Positions 8,366-18,742 are shown, counted from the stretch's first letter. The stretch: 64,000 nt of DNA from Lutimaribacter_A marinistellae (GCF_042648365.1 NZ_JBHRXI010000004.1:372001-436000); one strand, 5' to 3'. The notes: generated from the sequence alone by a model not told the origin. Program-made: numbers and translations.

Positions 8366-9880
8366 ATGTCAGACTGGATCATCCCGGCCATCAGTGGCCT
8401 CGTCATGGCTGGGTTCACCTTCGCGGTCTTGTTACAAGGGCGCAGGCGCGCCTCGACTGGCTGGCGTTTCGAACATGATTCCCGCCAATCCGCATTTCTC
8501 TTCGATGAAGAGGGAGTGATCGACCGTTCGGGCAGGGCCTGGAAAGAGGTAAGCACCTGGCAGGATTTGCATGATCGCCTCTCGACCAGCTTTCCCGGGT
8601 TTCCCGCCCACGCCTCGCTGGTCGAAGACGCCGGGCAACTGTCCTTCAAACCGCGAGGTCAATGTGACTTCGGCGAAGTTCGTTGCGAATGGATCGATGG
8701 TATCTGCCGGGTCGAACTACGACACAAGGACCGCGATGAGGATGCAAATTCATCGCCTCAAACGACCGCGGACCTGTCCCTGCAACGCGCAATGGATCAG
8801 GCGCCTTACCCGGTCTGGCACATGGATACCGACGGGCGCGTCAGGTGGAGTAATCGCTCATACGAAACCTTGGCCCATCACATACGGGGCGATACGGTTT
8901 CTGCCGATACATCGCTCTTTCCGTTTCGTCAGGATCAGACTGTCGACGGCAAACGCTCACGGGTTTCCATAACCGCCCCGACAGGTGACAGAAAGCTTTG
9001 GTACGATCTGTCCTGCGTCGCTCAGGACGATGGCCACCTGTGTTATGCCATCGATGTGAACGCCGTGGTCGACGCGGAAGTCGCCCAGCGCAATTTCGTT
9101 CAGACACTTGCAAAAACCTTTGCCCAGCTTCCGATTGGCCTCGCGATCTTTGATCGGAACAGGCAGTTGGCATTGTTCAATCCCGCGCTGATCGACCTGA
9201 CCGCGCTATCGGCCCAGTTTCTCAGCGGTCGACCTAGCCTCTCCAGCTTCTTCGACAGGCTTCGGAACCAGAACATGATGCCGGAACCCAAGAATTACGG
9301 AGGCTGGCGACAACAGATGAACGCTCTGGTCGAGGCGGCAGTCGACGGTCGTTACGAAGAGACCTGGACGCTGCCTTCGGGATCGGTCTACTCGGTCAAT
9401 GGTCGACCTCACCCAGATGGGGCGATCGGGTTCCTGTTCCAGGATATCACCGCCGAGATCACGCTCACGCGCCGTTTTCGGTCGGAACTCGAGCTGGGGC
9501 AATTGGTGCTCGACATGCTCGACGACGCGGTGACCGTCTTTTCCAGCGATGGAACACTGACGATGTCCAACAAGGCTTACAGGGATCTTTGGGATGTCGA
9601 CCCGGAGGGCAGTTTTGCGCAGGTATCCATCCTCGATTCCATGCGTGTCTGGCAGGAATGCTCGGACCCAACGCCAATCTGGGGCGATATCCGTGATTTC
9701 GTCACTTCGGGCGACATAAGAACCGAGTGGGCTGGTCGGTTCGAACTGAAAGACGGACGCCGCATGAACTGCATTGTAAGCCCGATCGTGAACAATGCGA
9801 GTTTGATCCGGTTCGTGGAAGTTCAACCTGCCCAACACGCGCACGCTTTGGAAGGGAAAGAAGCGAACGAACCCGCCTGA
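8366..9880 (+). CDS. PAS-domain protein, membrane-anchored, no kinase domain
   Basis: A 504-aa protein with one N-terminal transmembrane helix (about residues 5-25) and at least two, probably three, PAS-like domains; QAPYPVWHMDTDGRVRWSN and the later LPIGLAIFDRNRQLALFNP and DDAVTVFSSDGTLTMSN are typical PAS starts. No His-kinase, HATPase, GGDEF or EAL motif follows, so it looks like a sensor input without its own output. I chose the ATG at 8366 with a GAGGAG ribosome site; the frame continues to a TTG 12 nt upstream. It precedes tsaE by 41 bp and is probably co-transcribed. Partner and ligand are unknown. Confidence 0.75.
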   Translation: MSDWIIPAISGLVMAGFTFAVLLQGRRRASTGWRFEHDSRQSAFLFDEEGVIDRSGRAWKEVSTWQDLHDRLSTSFPGFPAHASLVEDAGQLSFKPRGQCDFGEVRCEWIDGICRVELRHKDRDEDANSSPQTTADLSLQRAMDQAPYPVWHMDTDGRVRWSNRSYETLAHHIRGDTVSADTSLFPFRQDQTVDGKRSRVSITAPTGDRKLWYDLSCVAQDDGHLCYAIDVNAVVDAEVAQRNFVQTLAKTFAQLPIGLAIFDRNRQLALFNPALIDLTALSAQFLSGRPSLSSFFDRLRNQNMMPEPKNYGGWRQQMNALVEAAVDGRYEETWTLPSGSVYSVNGRPHPDGAIGFLFQDITAEITLTRRFRSELELGQLVLDMLDDAVTVFSSDGTLTMSNKAYRDLWDVDPEGSFAQVSILDSMRVWQECSDPTPIWGDIRDFVTSGDIRTEWAGRFELKDGRRMNCIVSPIVNNASLIRFVEVQPAQHAHALEGKEANEPA

Positions 9881-9921
9881 TCCAGCTTGCAGCCGGGAAG
9901 GGCCGACGGCATTGTGGCGCC

Positions 9922-10395
9922 ATGACGGCAAGCGACATGTCCCTGACCTTTGAAACCCCCGAAGAGACTGCGGCATTCGCCCGCCGTCTCGGTGCCTTGC
10001 TTCATGCCGGTCATGTGCTTTTGCTCGAGGGTGAAATCGGGGCGGGAAAGACGCATTTCGCCCGCGCACTGATACAATCACGTCTCGACACGCCCGAGGA
10101 CGTTCCATCGCCTACTTTTACACTGGTTCAAACATACGAAACCTCGGAAGGTGAGATTTGGCATTGCGATCTCTATCGCCTCACCGCCCCCGAAGAGATC
10201 GAGGAACTGGGCCTGATCGACGCTTTCGAGTCCGCTATTTGCGTTATCGAATGGCCCGATCGCCTGGGCCCGCTTGCACCGGCTTCAGCCCTGACGATGC
10301 GTTTTCGTACAGATGAAAGCGACGTCGCCACGCGACATGTCGATTTTCATTGGTCCACCCCGGGCTGGACGGGTTTGCTGGAGGATGCCGCATGA
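9922..10395 (+). CDS. tsaE: tRNA threonylcarbamoyladenosine biosynthesis ATPase TsaE
   Basis: A 157-aa P-loop protein required with TsaB and TsaD for t6A formation at A37 of ANN-decoding tRNAs. The Walker A motif is GEIGAGKTHFARAL, followed by the family's SPTFTLVQTYE and HCDLYRL motifs and a late IEWPDRLG. The ATG at 9922 is preferred; a second ATG at 9937 is possible. Its stop overlaps the amgK start (ATGA). Full length for the family. Confidence 0.95.
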   Translation: MTASDMSLTFETPEETAAFARRLGALLHAGHVLLLEGEIGAGKTHFARALIQSRLDTPEDVPSPTFTLVQTYETSEGEIWHCDLYRLTAPEEIEELGLIDAFESAICVIEWPDRLGPLAPASALTMRFRTDESDVATRHVDFHWSTPGWTGLLEDAA

Positions 10396-11396
10396 CCAAT
10401 CGCAAGGTCCTGTGCGAGGCGATCATTTCGCAAGCCGGATGGGACAAGGCCGAACGCGAACCACTGGCTGGAGACGCCTCGCGCCGACGGTACGAACGCC
10501 TGACTGATCCGCAGAGCGGTAAGACGGCAGTATTGATGGACGCGGCACCCGAAGTCGGCGAAAATGTTGAGCGTTTCGTCGACATCGCCGAGATCCTGCA
10601 AGGTATTGGCCTGAGCGCGCCGGAGATCTTTGCGCAGGACACGCAACACGGCTTTCTCCTTCTCGAGGATCTCGGAGACGACCTGTTCGCGCGCCTGCTG
10701 GAACGACAGCCCGAGTTGGAGCGCGAACTCTACTCTGCCGCAACCGATGTGCTGGTCGCCCTGCGCGAAGCCGAAGCACCGTGGCTTGACAGTTTCGGAC
10801 CGACGCGCATGGCCGAAGCCTGCGGGCTTGCCTTCACCGCGTATACCGACGTGCTACGCGACCCCGACCCGGACATGGCAGAAAGGTTCGAGGCCCGGTT
10901 CGAAGATATCCTGCACCGCACGACGCAAGGTCCCAGAGTGCTTATGCTTCGGGATTATCACGCCGAGAACCTGGTCTGGCTGCCGGAGCGCGAAGGCAAC
11001 GCGCGCGTGGGCCTGCTGGATTTCCAGGACGCGATGCTTGCACATCCGGCGTATGACCTCGTCTCGCTGCTTCAGGATATCCGGCGCAAGGTACCCGCGG
11101 GCATCGAGATGCGAATGATCGACCGTTACATCAGGGCGACAAGCTCCGACGACCATGCCTTTCGAACCGCCTATGCCGTCCTTGGGGTGCAAAGAAACCT
11201 GCGCATCCTCGGGGTTTTTTCGCGGCTGGGGTCCGAATACGGCAAACCCAGATATCTCTCGATGCTGCCTGCGGTCTGGGATCACGTGATGCGAGGCCTC
11301 GATCACCCGGCACTTGTTCCAGTGGCGGACATCCTGCGCGAGGCTTTGCCGAAACCGACGCCAGAGGTTCTGGATCAGCTGCGAGACGCCAGATGA
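10392..11396 (+). CDS. amgK: Anomeric N-acetylmuramate/N-acetylglucosamine kinase AmgK
   Basis: A 334-aa aminoglycoside-phosphotransferase-fold kinase. AmgK phosphorylates the anomeric carbon of MurNAc or GlcNAc released during cell-wall turnover. Visible are the N-lobe ASRRRYERL strand, the catalytic loop RDYHAENLVW and the metal-binding LLDFQDAMLAHPAYDL. The directly following murU gene (4-bp overlap) supports the assignment over a generic phosphotransferase. Together they bypass the early de novo UDP-MurNAc steps, a route known in Pseudomonas and other bacteria lacking MurQ. Confidence 0.88.
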   Translation: MTNRKVLCEAIISQAGWDKAEREPLAGDASRRRYERLTDPQSGKTAVLMDAAPEVGENVERFVDIAEILQGIGLSAPEIFAQDTQHGFLLLEDLGDDLFARLLERQPELERELYSAATDVLVALREAEAPWLDSFGPTRMAEACGLAFTAYTDVLRDPDPDMAERFEARFEDILHRTTQGPRVLMLRDYHAENLVWLPEREGNARVGLLDFQDAMLAHPAYDLVSLLQDIRRKVPAGIEMRMIDRYIRATSSDDHAFRTAYAVLGVQRNLRILGVFSRLGSEYGKPRYLSMLPAVWDHVMRGLDHPALVPVADILREALPKPTPEVLDQLRDAR

Positions 11397-12076
11397 CCGC
11401 AACCGTCCCTGTCATGATCTTTGCGGCCGGTTTCGGAACGCGGATGCACCCTTTGACCGCCGATCGGCCCAAACCTCTTGTCGAGGTCGCGGGTCGCCCG
11501 CTTATCGATCACGCTCTGGACCTGACGGCAGAGATTTCGCCGCCGCGCATCGTATCGAACCTGCACTACATGGCAGACATGCTGGATCGTCATCTTTCAC
11601 CGCGCGGCGTTCATTTATCGCGGGAGGATGACTTGATCCTCGACACCGGTGGAGGATTGAAGGCAGCGCTGCCACTTCTCGGCGCGGATACGGTCATCAC
11701 CCTGAATCCCGATGCAATCTGGCTCGGTCCCAACCCGCTGGCACAGCTTCTGGCCGAATGGAACCCCGACCGGATGGATGCGCTACTGATGTGTGTGCGG
11801 CCTGAACATGCGATCAATCACACCGGAAAGGGCGATTTCACGCGCGATGCACAAGGCCGACTCCTGCGCGGGCCGGGGCTGATCTACGGTGGCGCGCAGA
11901 TCATGAAAACGCAGCACTTGGCAAAGATCACCGATGAGGTTTTTTCCCTGAACGCGGTCTGGGACCTCATGCAGACCGAGGGGAAGCTTCACGCTTCGGA
12001 GTATCCTGGTCGCTGGTGTGATGTCGGAACCCCGCAGGGCGTGACCCTCGCCGAAGACATGCTGGCAAATGTTTGA
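11393..12076 (+). CDS. murU: N-acetylmuramate alpha-1-phosphate uridylyltransferase MurU
   Basis: A 227-aa sugar-nucleotidyltransferase that converts MurNAc-1-phosphate to UDP-MurNAc. The N-terminal nucleotide-binding signature FAAGFGTRMHPLTADRPKPL is complete, with a DTGGG substrate motif and TLNPDAIW around the metal Asp. A C-terminal WCDVGTPQ motif closes the domain. It overlaps amgK upstream (ATGA) and addB downstream (8 bp), so the genes are translationally coupled. Confidence 0.9.
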   Translation: MTATVPVMIFAAGFGTRMHPLTADRPKPLVEVAGRPLIDHALDLTAEISPPRIVSNLHYMADMLDRHLSPRGVHLSREDDLILDTGGGLKAALPLLGADTVITLNPDAIWLGPNPLAQLLAEWNPDRMDALLMCVRPEHAINHTGKGDFTRDAQGRLLRGPGLIYGGAQIMKTQHLAKITDEVFSLNAVWDLMQTEGKLHASEYPGRWCDVGTPQGVTLAEDMLANV

Positions 12077-14999
12077 TCCACAAGACAGACCGCGCGTGTT
12101 CGCCCTGCCACCGGGCGCGGATTTCGGGAGAGACCTGGTCGAGGGTCTTCGATGCCGGTTGAAGGGGTTCGAACCCGACGCAATCGCACGTGTCGAATTG
12201 ATCGTGAATACAACGCGCATGCGTCGCCGCATCCGTACACTGTTCGATCAGGGACCACCGGGCTTTCTGCCGCGCATTCGCCTTCTGACCGAGGTCGGCG
12301 ACCCGCGCGACATGGCTGGCCTGCCACCGGCAATTCCACCACTGCGGCGCAGGCTGCAACTGGCGCAGTTGATCGGCAAGCTCCTTGACACACAACCCGA
12401 CCTGGCCGCGCGCTCTTCAACATATGACCTCGCCGACAGCCTTGCATTGCTGATCGAAGAGATGGCCGGAGAAGGGGTATCCTACGACGCGATTTCCACC
12501 CTCGACGTTAGTGACCTGTCCGGCCACTGGGAGCGCGCGCAACGCTTCATCGGTATCGCCGAACAATACCTTGCGACGGATGGCGGGGCGCTCGATGCGC
12601 AAGCGCGCCAACGTCTTGTCGTCGAGAGACTGATCGCGCGCTGGTCGGATTCACCGCCTGCGCATCCGGTGATACTGGCGGGATCGACCGGATCACGCGG
12701 TACCACGATGATGCTGATGGAGGCCGTGGCCCGCCTCCCGCAGGGGGCGGTCATCCTTCCCGGCTTTGATTTCGACCTTCCGGCCCAGGTCTGGTCAGGA
12801 ATGGACGACGCGTTACTCTGCGAAGATCACCCGCAATTCCGGTTTCGCAAGCTGATGCGCGCACTGGATCTGTCGCCCGAAGGCGTGGGACGCTGGACTG
12901 ACAATGCCGCACCAGCCGCTGACCGAAACCGCGTGGTTTCACTATCCCTGCGGCCCGCGCCCGTGACCGATGCCTGGATGGAAGAGGGGCCGCACCTGCA
13001 TGACATTCAAGCCGCGATGGAGCAGGTCACATTGGTCGAGGCACGCTCTCCACGCGAGGAGGCGCTTTCCATCGCTCTAAGGCTTCGGAAAGCGGCCGAA
13101 GAGGGCCAGACGGCCGCGCTCATCACGCCGGACAGGATGCTCACCCGGCAGGTAGCGGCCGCGCTGGACCGGTGGCGCATCTTGCCCGATGACAGTGCCG
13201 GTTTGCCGCTTCACCTGTCGCCGCCGGGACGGTTCCTGCGCCACGTGGCCGAGCTCTTTGCCAATCGGCTGGATGGCCAGGCGCTGCTGACCCTTTTGAA
13301 ACACCCCTTGACCCATTCCGGATCAGACCGCGGCGATCACCTCCGCCATACACGCGACCTTGAACTGGACTTGCGTCGAAACGGCCCGCCCTTCCCGGAA
13401 CCGGATAGCCTCTCGCTCGCAGCCGAACGCAAATCACTGCCACAGCCGTGGCTGGACTGGCTGACCTCAACCTTTTGCGACCAAACTGCCGATGCTGACC
13501 GCCCCCTGGGCGACTGGGTCCTGCAACTCAGGACTTTGGCAGAACTGATCGCACAAGGGTCCGAAGGACAAGGCTCCGGGGCGCTGTGGGACAAGAAAGC
13601 GGGGCAATCCGCCTTGAAAGTGGTCGAAGCGCTTGCCCATGAGGCCGATCACGGCGGGGACATGTCCGCCCGCGATTTCTGCTCTCTGCTCGGCGCGCTG
13701 CTTTCAGGTGAAGAGGTCCGGGACCGCGACGCGCCGCATCCCGGCATCATGATCTGGGGTACGCTCGAAGCGCGGGTCATGGGGGCCGACCTGCTGATCC
13801 TCGGCGGACTGAACGAGGGCAGCTGGCCCGAGGCACCCTCGCCTGATCCGTGGTTGAACCGCCAGATGCGAGACCGCGCCGGCCTGTTGCTACCGGAACG
13901 TCGCATCGGATTGTCTGCGCATGACTATCAGCAGGCCATCGGCGCGCGTGAAGTCTGGCTGACCCGGGCCGAGCGCTCCGAGGATGCAGAAACAGTTGCC
14001 TCGCGCTGGCTGAACCGGCTGACGAACCTGCTGCAAGGTCTTCCCGAACAGGGTGGAACCGCCGCTCTTGCCGACATGCGGGCGCGCGGTCGGGTCTGGA
14101 CGGGATGGGCCGCCGCTCTGGAAGAAGCGACGCGGACCGATCCCGCGCATCGTCCCTCACCACGCCCGCCAATCACTGCCCGACCCAAACGCCTCTCAGT
14201 GACCGAAATCAAGCGTTTGATCCGGGACCCTTACGCCATCTACGCCAAGCATGTCCTGCGCCTGCGGCCGCTTGACCCGCTCGTTCAGGCACCTGATGCG
14301 CTCTTGCGGGGGATCGTTGTGCACGAGATCCTCGAAACCTTCATCCGTGACAGCGTGAATGACCCTGCGTTGCTGGCGCGCGAAGGTTTCCTTGACCGCG
14401 CTGCGGCATTGCTGGAGAGGCATGTCGCATGGCCCGGTGCGCGCAAGCTATGGCTGGCGCGGCTTGGACGGATTGCCGATGATTTTCTTGCCGCGGAAAA
14501 TGGACGGCGGATGGATGGTGTACCCGTCGCGTTCGAGGCCAAGTTGAAACAAACGCTCGCCCCTCTGGACTTCACGCTTGTCGGGCGCGCCGACCGGCTC
14601 GACCGGACCACGCGGGGATCGTTGCGGATCTACGATTACAAGACCGGCACTCCGCCGAGCGTCAAGGAACAGCATCACTTCGACAAGCAGTTGCTGATCG
14701 AGGCCGCGATGGCCGAAGAGGGCGGCTTTGCCGATCTGGGCCCCGCGCCCGTGGCCGAGGCCGTGTTCATCGGCATGGGCGGAACCTACAAGGAGGTCGC
14801 AGCCCCGCTTGCCGATGATCCGCCCGACAAGGTGCTGGCAGACCTGCGCAAGCTCATTTCGGCCTATTTAGACCCGGATCAGGGGTACACCGCGCGCCGG
14901 ATGCTGCAACGTGACAGCCTGATCGGAGACTACGATCAATTGGCCCGCTATGGCGAGTGGGACCGCACCGCGACGCCAGTACCGGAGGAGTTGGAATGA
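12069..14999 (+). CDS. addB: Double-strand break repair protein AddB
   Basis: A 976-aa subunit of the AddAB helicase-nuclease, the RecBCD counterpart of alphaproteobacteria, which resects double-strand ends for RecA-dependent repair. The N-terminal helicase-like part is degenerate (a GSTGSRGTT loop in place of a good Walker A). The C-terminal PD-(D/E)XK nuclease is recognisable by HEILETFIRD and the catalytic RIYDYKTGTPP near residue 855, followed by the Q(L/x)LIEAAM helix. The gene overlaps addA by 4 bp. Confidence 0.93.
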   Translation: MFDPQDRPRVFALPPGADFGRDLVEGLRCRLKGFEPDAIARVELIVNTTRMRRRIRTLFDQGPPGFLPRIRLLTEVGDPRDMAGLPPAIPPLRRRLQLAQLIGKLLDTQPDLAARSSTYDLADSLALLIEEMAGEGVSYDAISTLDVSDLSGHWERAQRFIGIAEQYLATDGGALDAQARQRLVVERLIARWSDSPPAHPVILAGSTGSRGTTMMLMEAVARLPQGAVILPGFDFDLPAQVWSGMDDALLCEDHPQFRFRKLMRALDLSPEGVGRWTDNAAPAADRNRVVSLSLRPAPVTDAWMEEGPHLHDIQAAMEQVTLVEARSPREEALSIALRLRKAAEEGQTAALITPDRMLTRQVAAALDRWRILPDDSAGLPLHLSPPGRFLRHVAELFANRLDGQALLTLLKHPLTHSGSDRGDHLRHTRDLELDLRRNGPPFPEPDSLSLAAERKSLPQPWLDWLTSTFCDQTADADRPLGDWVLQLRTLAELIAQGSEGQGSGALWDKKAGQSALKVVEALAHEADHGGDMSARDFCSLLGALLSGEEVRDRDAPHPGIMIWGTLEARVMGADLLILGGLNEGSWPEAPSPDPWLNRQMRDRAGLLLPERRIGLSAHDYQQAIGAREVWLTRAERSEDAETVASRWLNRLTNLLQGLPEQGGTAALADMRARGRVWTGWAAALEEATRTDPAHRPSPRPPITARPKRLSVTEIKRLIRDPYAIYAKHVLRLRPLDPLVQAPDALLRGIVVHEILETFIRDSVNDPALLAREGFLDRAAALLERHVAWPGARKLWLARLGRIADDFLAAENGRRMDGVPVAFEAKLKQTLAPLDFTLVGRADRLDRTTRGSLRIYDYKTGTPPSVKEQHHFDKQLLIEAAMAEEGGFADLGPAPVAEAVFIGMGGTYKEVAAPLADDPPDKVLADLRKLISAYLDPDQGYTARRMLQRDSLIGDYDQLARYGEWDRTATPVPEELE

Positions 15000-17900
15000 T
15001 AACGCGCGACGCCGCTTCCGAGGCGCAGTTCCGCGCGGCCCGGCCTGATGCATCGACATGGCTGGCCGCCAACGCGGGGTCGGGCAAGACCAAGGTGCTG
15101 ACCGACCGTGTCGCCCGTTTGTTGCTGAAAGGGGTCGAGCCGCAGCACATCCTGTGCCTGACCTACACCAAGGCCGCTGCAAGCGAGATGCAGAACCGTC
15201 TGTTCAAGCGCCTTGGCGAATGGGCGATGAAACGGGATAGCGACCTTCGCGAGCAACTTGCGGACCTGGGTGTCGCCGACATGGATGCGAGTCGCCTTTC
15301 CCATGCGCGTACGCTCTTTGCCCGTGCCATCGAAACGCCGGGCGGGCTGAAGATCCAGACGATCCACTCCTTCTGCGCGGCGCTTCTCAGACGCTTCCCG
15401 CTCGAAGCAGGTGTCAGCCCGCAATTCGCCGAGATGGAAGACCGCGCGGCGACCCTCTTGCGCGAAGAAATCCTCGAGGACATGGCAGACGGCCCAAAAG
15501 GCGACTTGGTGGACGGGATCGCGCGCTTTGTGACCGATCAGGGCTTTGACGGGCTCTGCGGGGCCCTGACCGCCAAGCGGGACGCGTTTGCCCAGCCATG
15601 TAACTGGGAAGAAATGCTCCGGCTTTTCGATCTTCCGGGTGGATATGATGAAGACCGGCTTCTCGCCGATGTCTACGAGGGGACCGAACCGGACTTGATC
15701 TCGGCTATCCTGCCCGCGCTGCGCGAAAGCGGCGGCAACAATGCCAAGGCCGCCGAAAAACTGTCGGTCGTCACCGGCTGCACGCTTGCCGCGTTACCGG
15801 TTCTGGAGGGCGCCTTGTTGACAGGGGCAAAGGCCAAGGAGCCGTTTTCCGCCAAGATCGGCAGTTTCCCCACGAAAGCCCTGCGTGAAGGGGCCCTTGC
15901 CGGTTTCATGCCAGAGCTTGAGGCACTGATGCAACGGGTCGAGGCTGCCCGCCCTCTCCGGCTCGCTTTGCAGGCAGCACGCAAATCGCTGGCGCTGCAC
16001 CGCTTCGCCGCTGCGTTCCTGCCGGAATACGAGCGGCGCAAACAGATGCGCGGATGGCTCGACTTCGACGACCTGATCCTGCGCGCGCGCAACCTGTTGA
16101 ACGACCCGGCCGTCGCCGCCTGGGTGCTCTATCGCCTGGATGGGGGTATCGACCACATTCTCGTTGACGAGGCTCAGGACACCAGTCCCGAACAATGGGA
16201 TGTGATCGAAAAGCTGGCGCAGGAATTCACCTCGGGCGAGGGCGCACGCACCGAGGTCGAGCGTACGATCTTCGTTGTCGGGGACAAGAAACAGTCGATC
16301 TACTCCTTCCAGGGTGCCGATCCCGAAGCATTCGATCGGATGCAGGGCGAGTTTGGCAATCGCCTGCGCGAAAGCGGGTCTGCGCTTGAGGATCTGACAC
16401 TGGAATACTCCTTCCGGTCGTCGCAGGCGATCTTGCGTCTGGTCGACCTGGTCTTTGACGGCATGACCGAAGCCGGGTTTCGAAAGGAAGCGCAGCACCA
16501 CGCCTTCAAGGCAGACCTGCCGGGGCGTGTCGACCTGTGGCCGCCCGTTGAAAAGACCGAAGACAACGACGAGGACGACTGGACCGAGCCGTTGGACCGG
16601 CCCGGTGCGCATCACCACACCGTGATTCTGGCCGAGCGCATCGCAAAGCGCATCAAGTCGATGATCGACGCGGGCGAGACGATACCCGACGATGGCGAAA
16701 CCCGCGGAACGTACATCCGCCGAGCCGTGCGGCCCGGCGACTTCCTGATCCTCGTGCAACGCCGCTCGGATCTGTTCGAAGAGATCATTCGCGCTTGCAA
16801 GGCTGCTGGCCTTCCCATTGCCGGAGCCGACCGGTTGAAGGTTGGCGCGGAACTTGCCGTTCGCGACCTTGCCGCGCTGTTGAGCTTTCTCGCGACACCC
16901 GAAGATGACCTGTCGCTGGCCACCGTACTGAAATCGCCGCTCTTTGGCTGGGGGGAACAAGCCTTGTTCGACCTCGCCCATCGCAGGACACCCGGCGAGT
17001 ACCTGTGGACAGCGCTGCGGCATCGCGGAAAAGAGTTTCCCGAAACTCTCGCCATGCTGAACGACATGCGCGGCCAGACCGATTTCCTGCGGCCATACGA
17101 TCTGATCGAGCGTGTGCTGACCCGGCATGACGGTCGACGCAAGCTCCTTGGGAGGCTCGGCCCCGAAGCCGAAGACGGGATCAATGCGCTGCTCAGTCAG
17201 GCGCTTGGATACGAACGGACCGATATTCCCAGCCTGACCGGTTTCCTTGCCTGGATGCAGACGGACGATCTGGAGATCAAGCGCCAGATGAGCGGCGTTG
17301 GCGACATGATCCGCGTGATGACGGTTCATGGCTCCAAGGGGTTGGAATCGCCTATTGTGATCCTGCCCGACACAGCCAGCCGCAAGCCGCCGCGCGATGC
17401 CGAAGTCATGCTGGCCGAGGAAACACCGGTCTGGAAAGTGTCGCAAGACGACTCGCCCGCTGTGATCGCCGAAGCGCGGCAAGCCGCTCGGATGAAACAG
17501 GAAAACGAGCGGATGCGGCTTCTCTATGTGGCCCTGACACGCGCCGAGAAATGGCTGATCGTGGCCGCAGCCGGCGACCTCGGGAAAGAGGCCGAGGACA
17601 GTTGGTACGGCCTGATCCAGCAGGCGATGGGTCCCGCCGGGGCGGTCGAGATTCCTCAAGAGGATGGTTTGCGCCGCTTGGAGCATGGCGACTGGTACGG
17701 GTTGCCGCTGTCCAAGACCATGATACCCGCCGTCGAGCGCCGGGAACTACCGGACTTCACCGGACACAACGCGGCGCCCCCCGAGGACGAGGAAAAGGCA
17801 CTTTCGCCCTCGGATCTGGGCGGCGCCAAAGCCCTGCCCGGCGACCCCGGACGCGACGAAGAAACCGCCAAAACCCTCGGAACGGCCCTTCACCTGTTGC

Positions 17901-18361
17901 TCGAAACGTTGCCGGCAATTGCCGAAGAGGACTGGATTGCCTTGGGTCAGAGCCTGTTTCCGGATTGGCCCACCGAAACGCGCGATGCGCTTTTGGCCGA
18001 GGCTGCGGCCGTGTTGAAATCGCCCGAGACCGGTTACCTCTTCCGTTCGGACGCGCTGGCCGAGGTTGCGGTGACCGGCGAGGTCATCGGCAAAAGCGTT
18101 CATGGCGTGATCGACCTTTTGCTACTTGAACCGGGGCGGGTATTGATCGTGGATTTCAAGTCGAACGCGCTGGTACCATCCACGCCCGACGGGGTGCCGG
18201 AGGGTCTATTGAGGCAGCTGGGGGCATATGCCAGCCTCGTCTCGGCGATCTATCCGCAGCGGGAGGTCGAAACCGCGATCCTGTGGACTCGGACGGCGAC
18301 GCTGATGCGCCTACCGCACGAAGCCGTGACCCGCGCGCTGCAACGCGCCCGGGCGGCTTGA
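14996..18361 (+). CDS. addA: Double-strand break repair helicase AddA
   Basis: A 1121-aa UvrD-type superfamily 1 helicase with a C-terminal nuclease, the motor subunit of AddAB. Visible: Walker A ANAGSGKTKVLTDR near residue 25, LVDEAQDTSPEQW near 390, VGDKKQSIYSFQGADP, the motif MTVHGSKGLESPIV, RLLYVALTRAEKW, and the nuclease core VLIVDFKSNAL near 1050. The ATG at 14996 overlaps the addB stop (ATGA). Full length. Confidence 0.96.
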   Translation: MITRDAASEAQFRAARPDASTWLAANAGSGKTKVLTDRVARLLLKGVEPQHILCLTYTKAAASEMQNRLFKRLGEWAMKRDSDLREQLADLGVADMDASRLSHARTLFARAIETPGGLKIQTIHSFCAALLRRFPLEAGVSPQFAEMEDRAATLLREEILEDMADGPKGDLVDGIARFVTDQGFDGLCGALTAKRDAFAQPCNWEEMLRLFDLPGGYDEDRLLADVYEGTEPDLISAILPALRESGGNNAKAAEKLSVVTGCTLAALPVLEGALLTGAKAKEPFSAKIGSFPTKALREGALAGFMPELEALMQRVEAARPLRLALQAARKSLALHRFAAAFLPEYERRKQMRGWLDFDDLILRARNLLNDPAVAAWVLYRLDGGIDHILVDEAQDTSPEQWDVIEKLAQEFTSGEGARTEVERTIFVVGDKKQSIYSFQGADPEAFDRMQGEFGNRLRESGSALEDLTLEYSFRSSQAILRLVDLVFDGMTEAGFRKEAQHHAFKADLPGRVDLWPPVEKTEDNDEDDWTEPLDRPGAHHHTVILAERIAKRIKSMIDAGETIPDDGETRGTYIRRAVRPGDFLILVQRRSDLFEEIIRACKAAGLPIAGADRLKVGAELAVRDLAALLSFLATPEDDLSLATVLKSPLFGWGEQALFDLAHRRTPGEYLWTALRHRGKEFPETLAMLNDMRGQTDFLRPYDLIERVLTRHDGRRKLLGRLGPEAEDGINALLSQALGYERTDIPSLTGFLAWMQTDDLEIKRQMSGVGDMIRVMTVHGSKGLESPIVILPDTASRKPPRDAEVMLAEETPVWKVSQDDSPAVIAEARQAARMKQENERMRLLYVALTRAEKWLIVAAAGDLGKEAEDSWYGLIQQAMGPAGAVEIPQEDGLRRLEHGDWYGLPLSKTMIPAVERRELPDFTGHNAAPPEDEEKALSPSDLGGAKALPGDPGRDEETAKTLGTALHLLLETLPAIAEEDWIALGQSLFPDWPTETRDALLAEAAAVLKSPETGYLFRSDALAEVAVTGEVIGKSVHGVIDLLLLEPGRVLIVDFKSNALVPSTPDGVPEGLLRQLGAYASLVSAIYPQREVETAILWTRTATLMRLPHEAVTRALQRARAA

Positions 18362-18421
18362 CCTTCGCTGCGCGCGTTTCTACGTTCCGTTGCCAAGCAT
18401 CCGTCATTCAGGAGACAGTTC

Positions 18422-18742
18422 ATGTCCACCGTAGCCGTAACCGACGACACCTTTGACGCCGAAGTCAAGAACTCGGATATCCCCGTTGTGGTGGATTTCT
18501 GGGCCGAATGGTGTGGCCCCTGCAAGCAGATCGGCCCCGCGCTGGAAGAGCTTGCCACGGAGTATGAAGGCAAGATCAAGATTGCCAAGGTCGATGTCGA
18601 CAACAACCCCAATGCCGCTGCTGCCATGGGCGTGCGTGGCATTCCGGCGCTGTTCATCTTCAAGGACGGCCAGGTCGTTTCGAACCGTGCCGGCGCCGCG
18701 CCAAAGGCTGCTCTGAAAGGCTGGATCGACGAATCGATTTGA
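18422..18742 (+). CDS. trxA: Thioredoxin
   Basis: A 106-aa cytoplasmic disulfide reductase with the active site WAEWCGPCKQIGP and the cis-Pro region RGIPALFIFKDG. It follows addA by 60 bp with its own ribosome site (AGGAGACAG) and ends at a hairpin terminator. Its length and motifs are those of the classic thioredoxin 1. Confidence 0.96.
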   Translation: MSTVAVTDDTFDAEVKNSDIPVVVDFWAEWCGPCKQIGPALEELATEYEGKIKIAKVDVDNNPNAAAAMGVRGIPALFIFKDGQVVSNRAGAAPKAALKGWIDESI

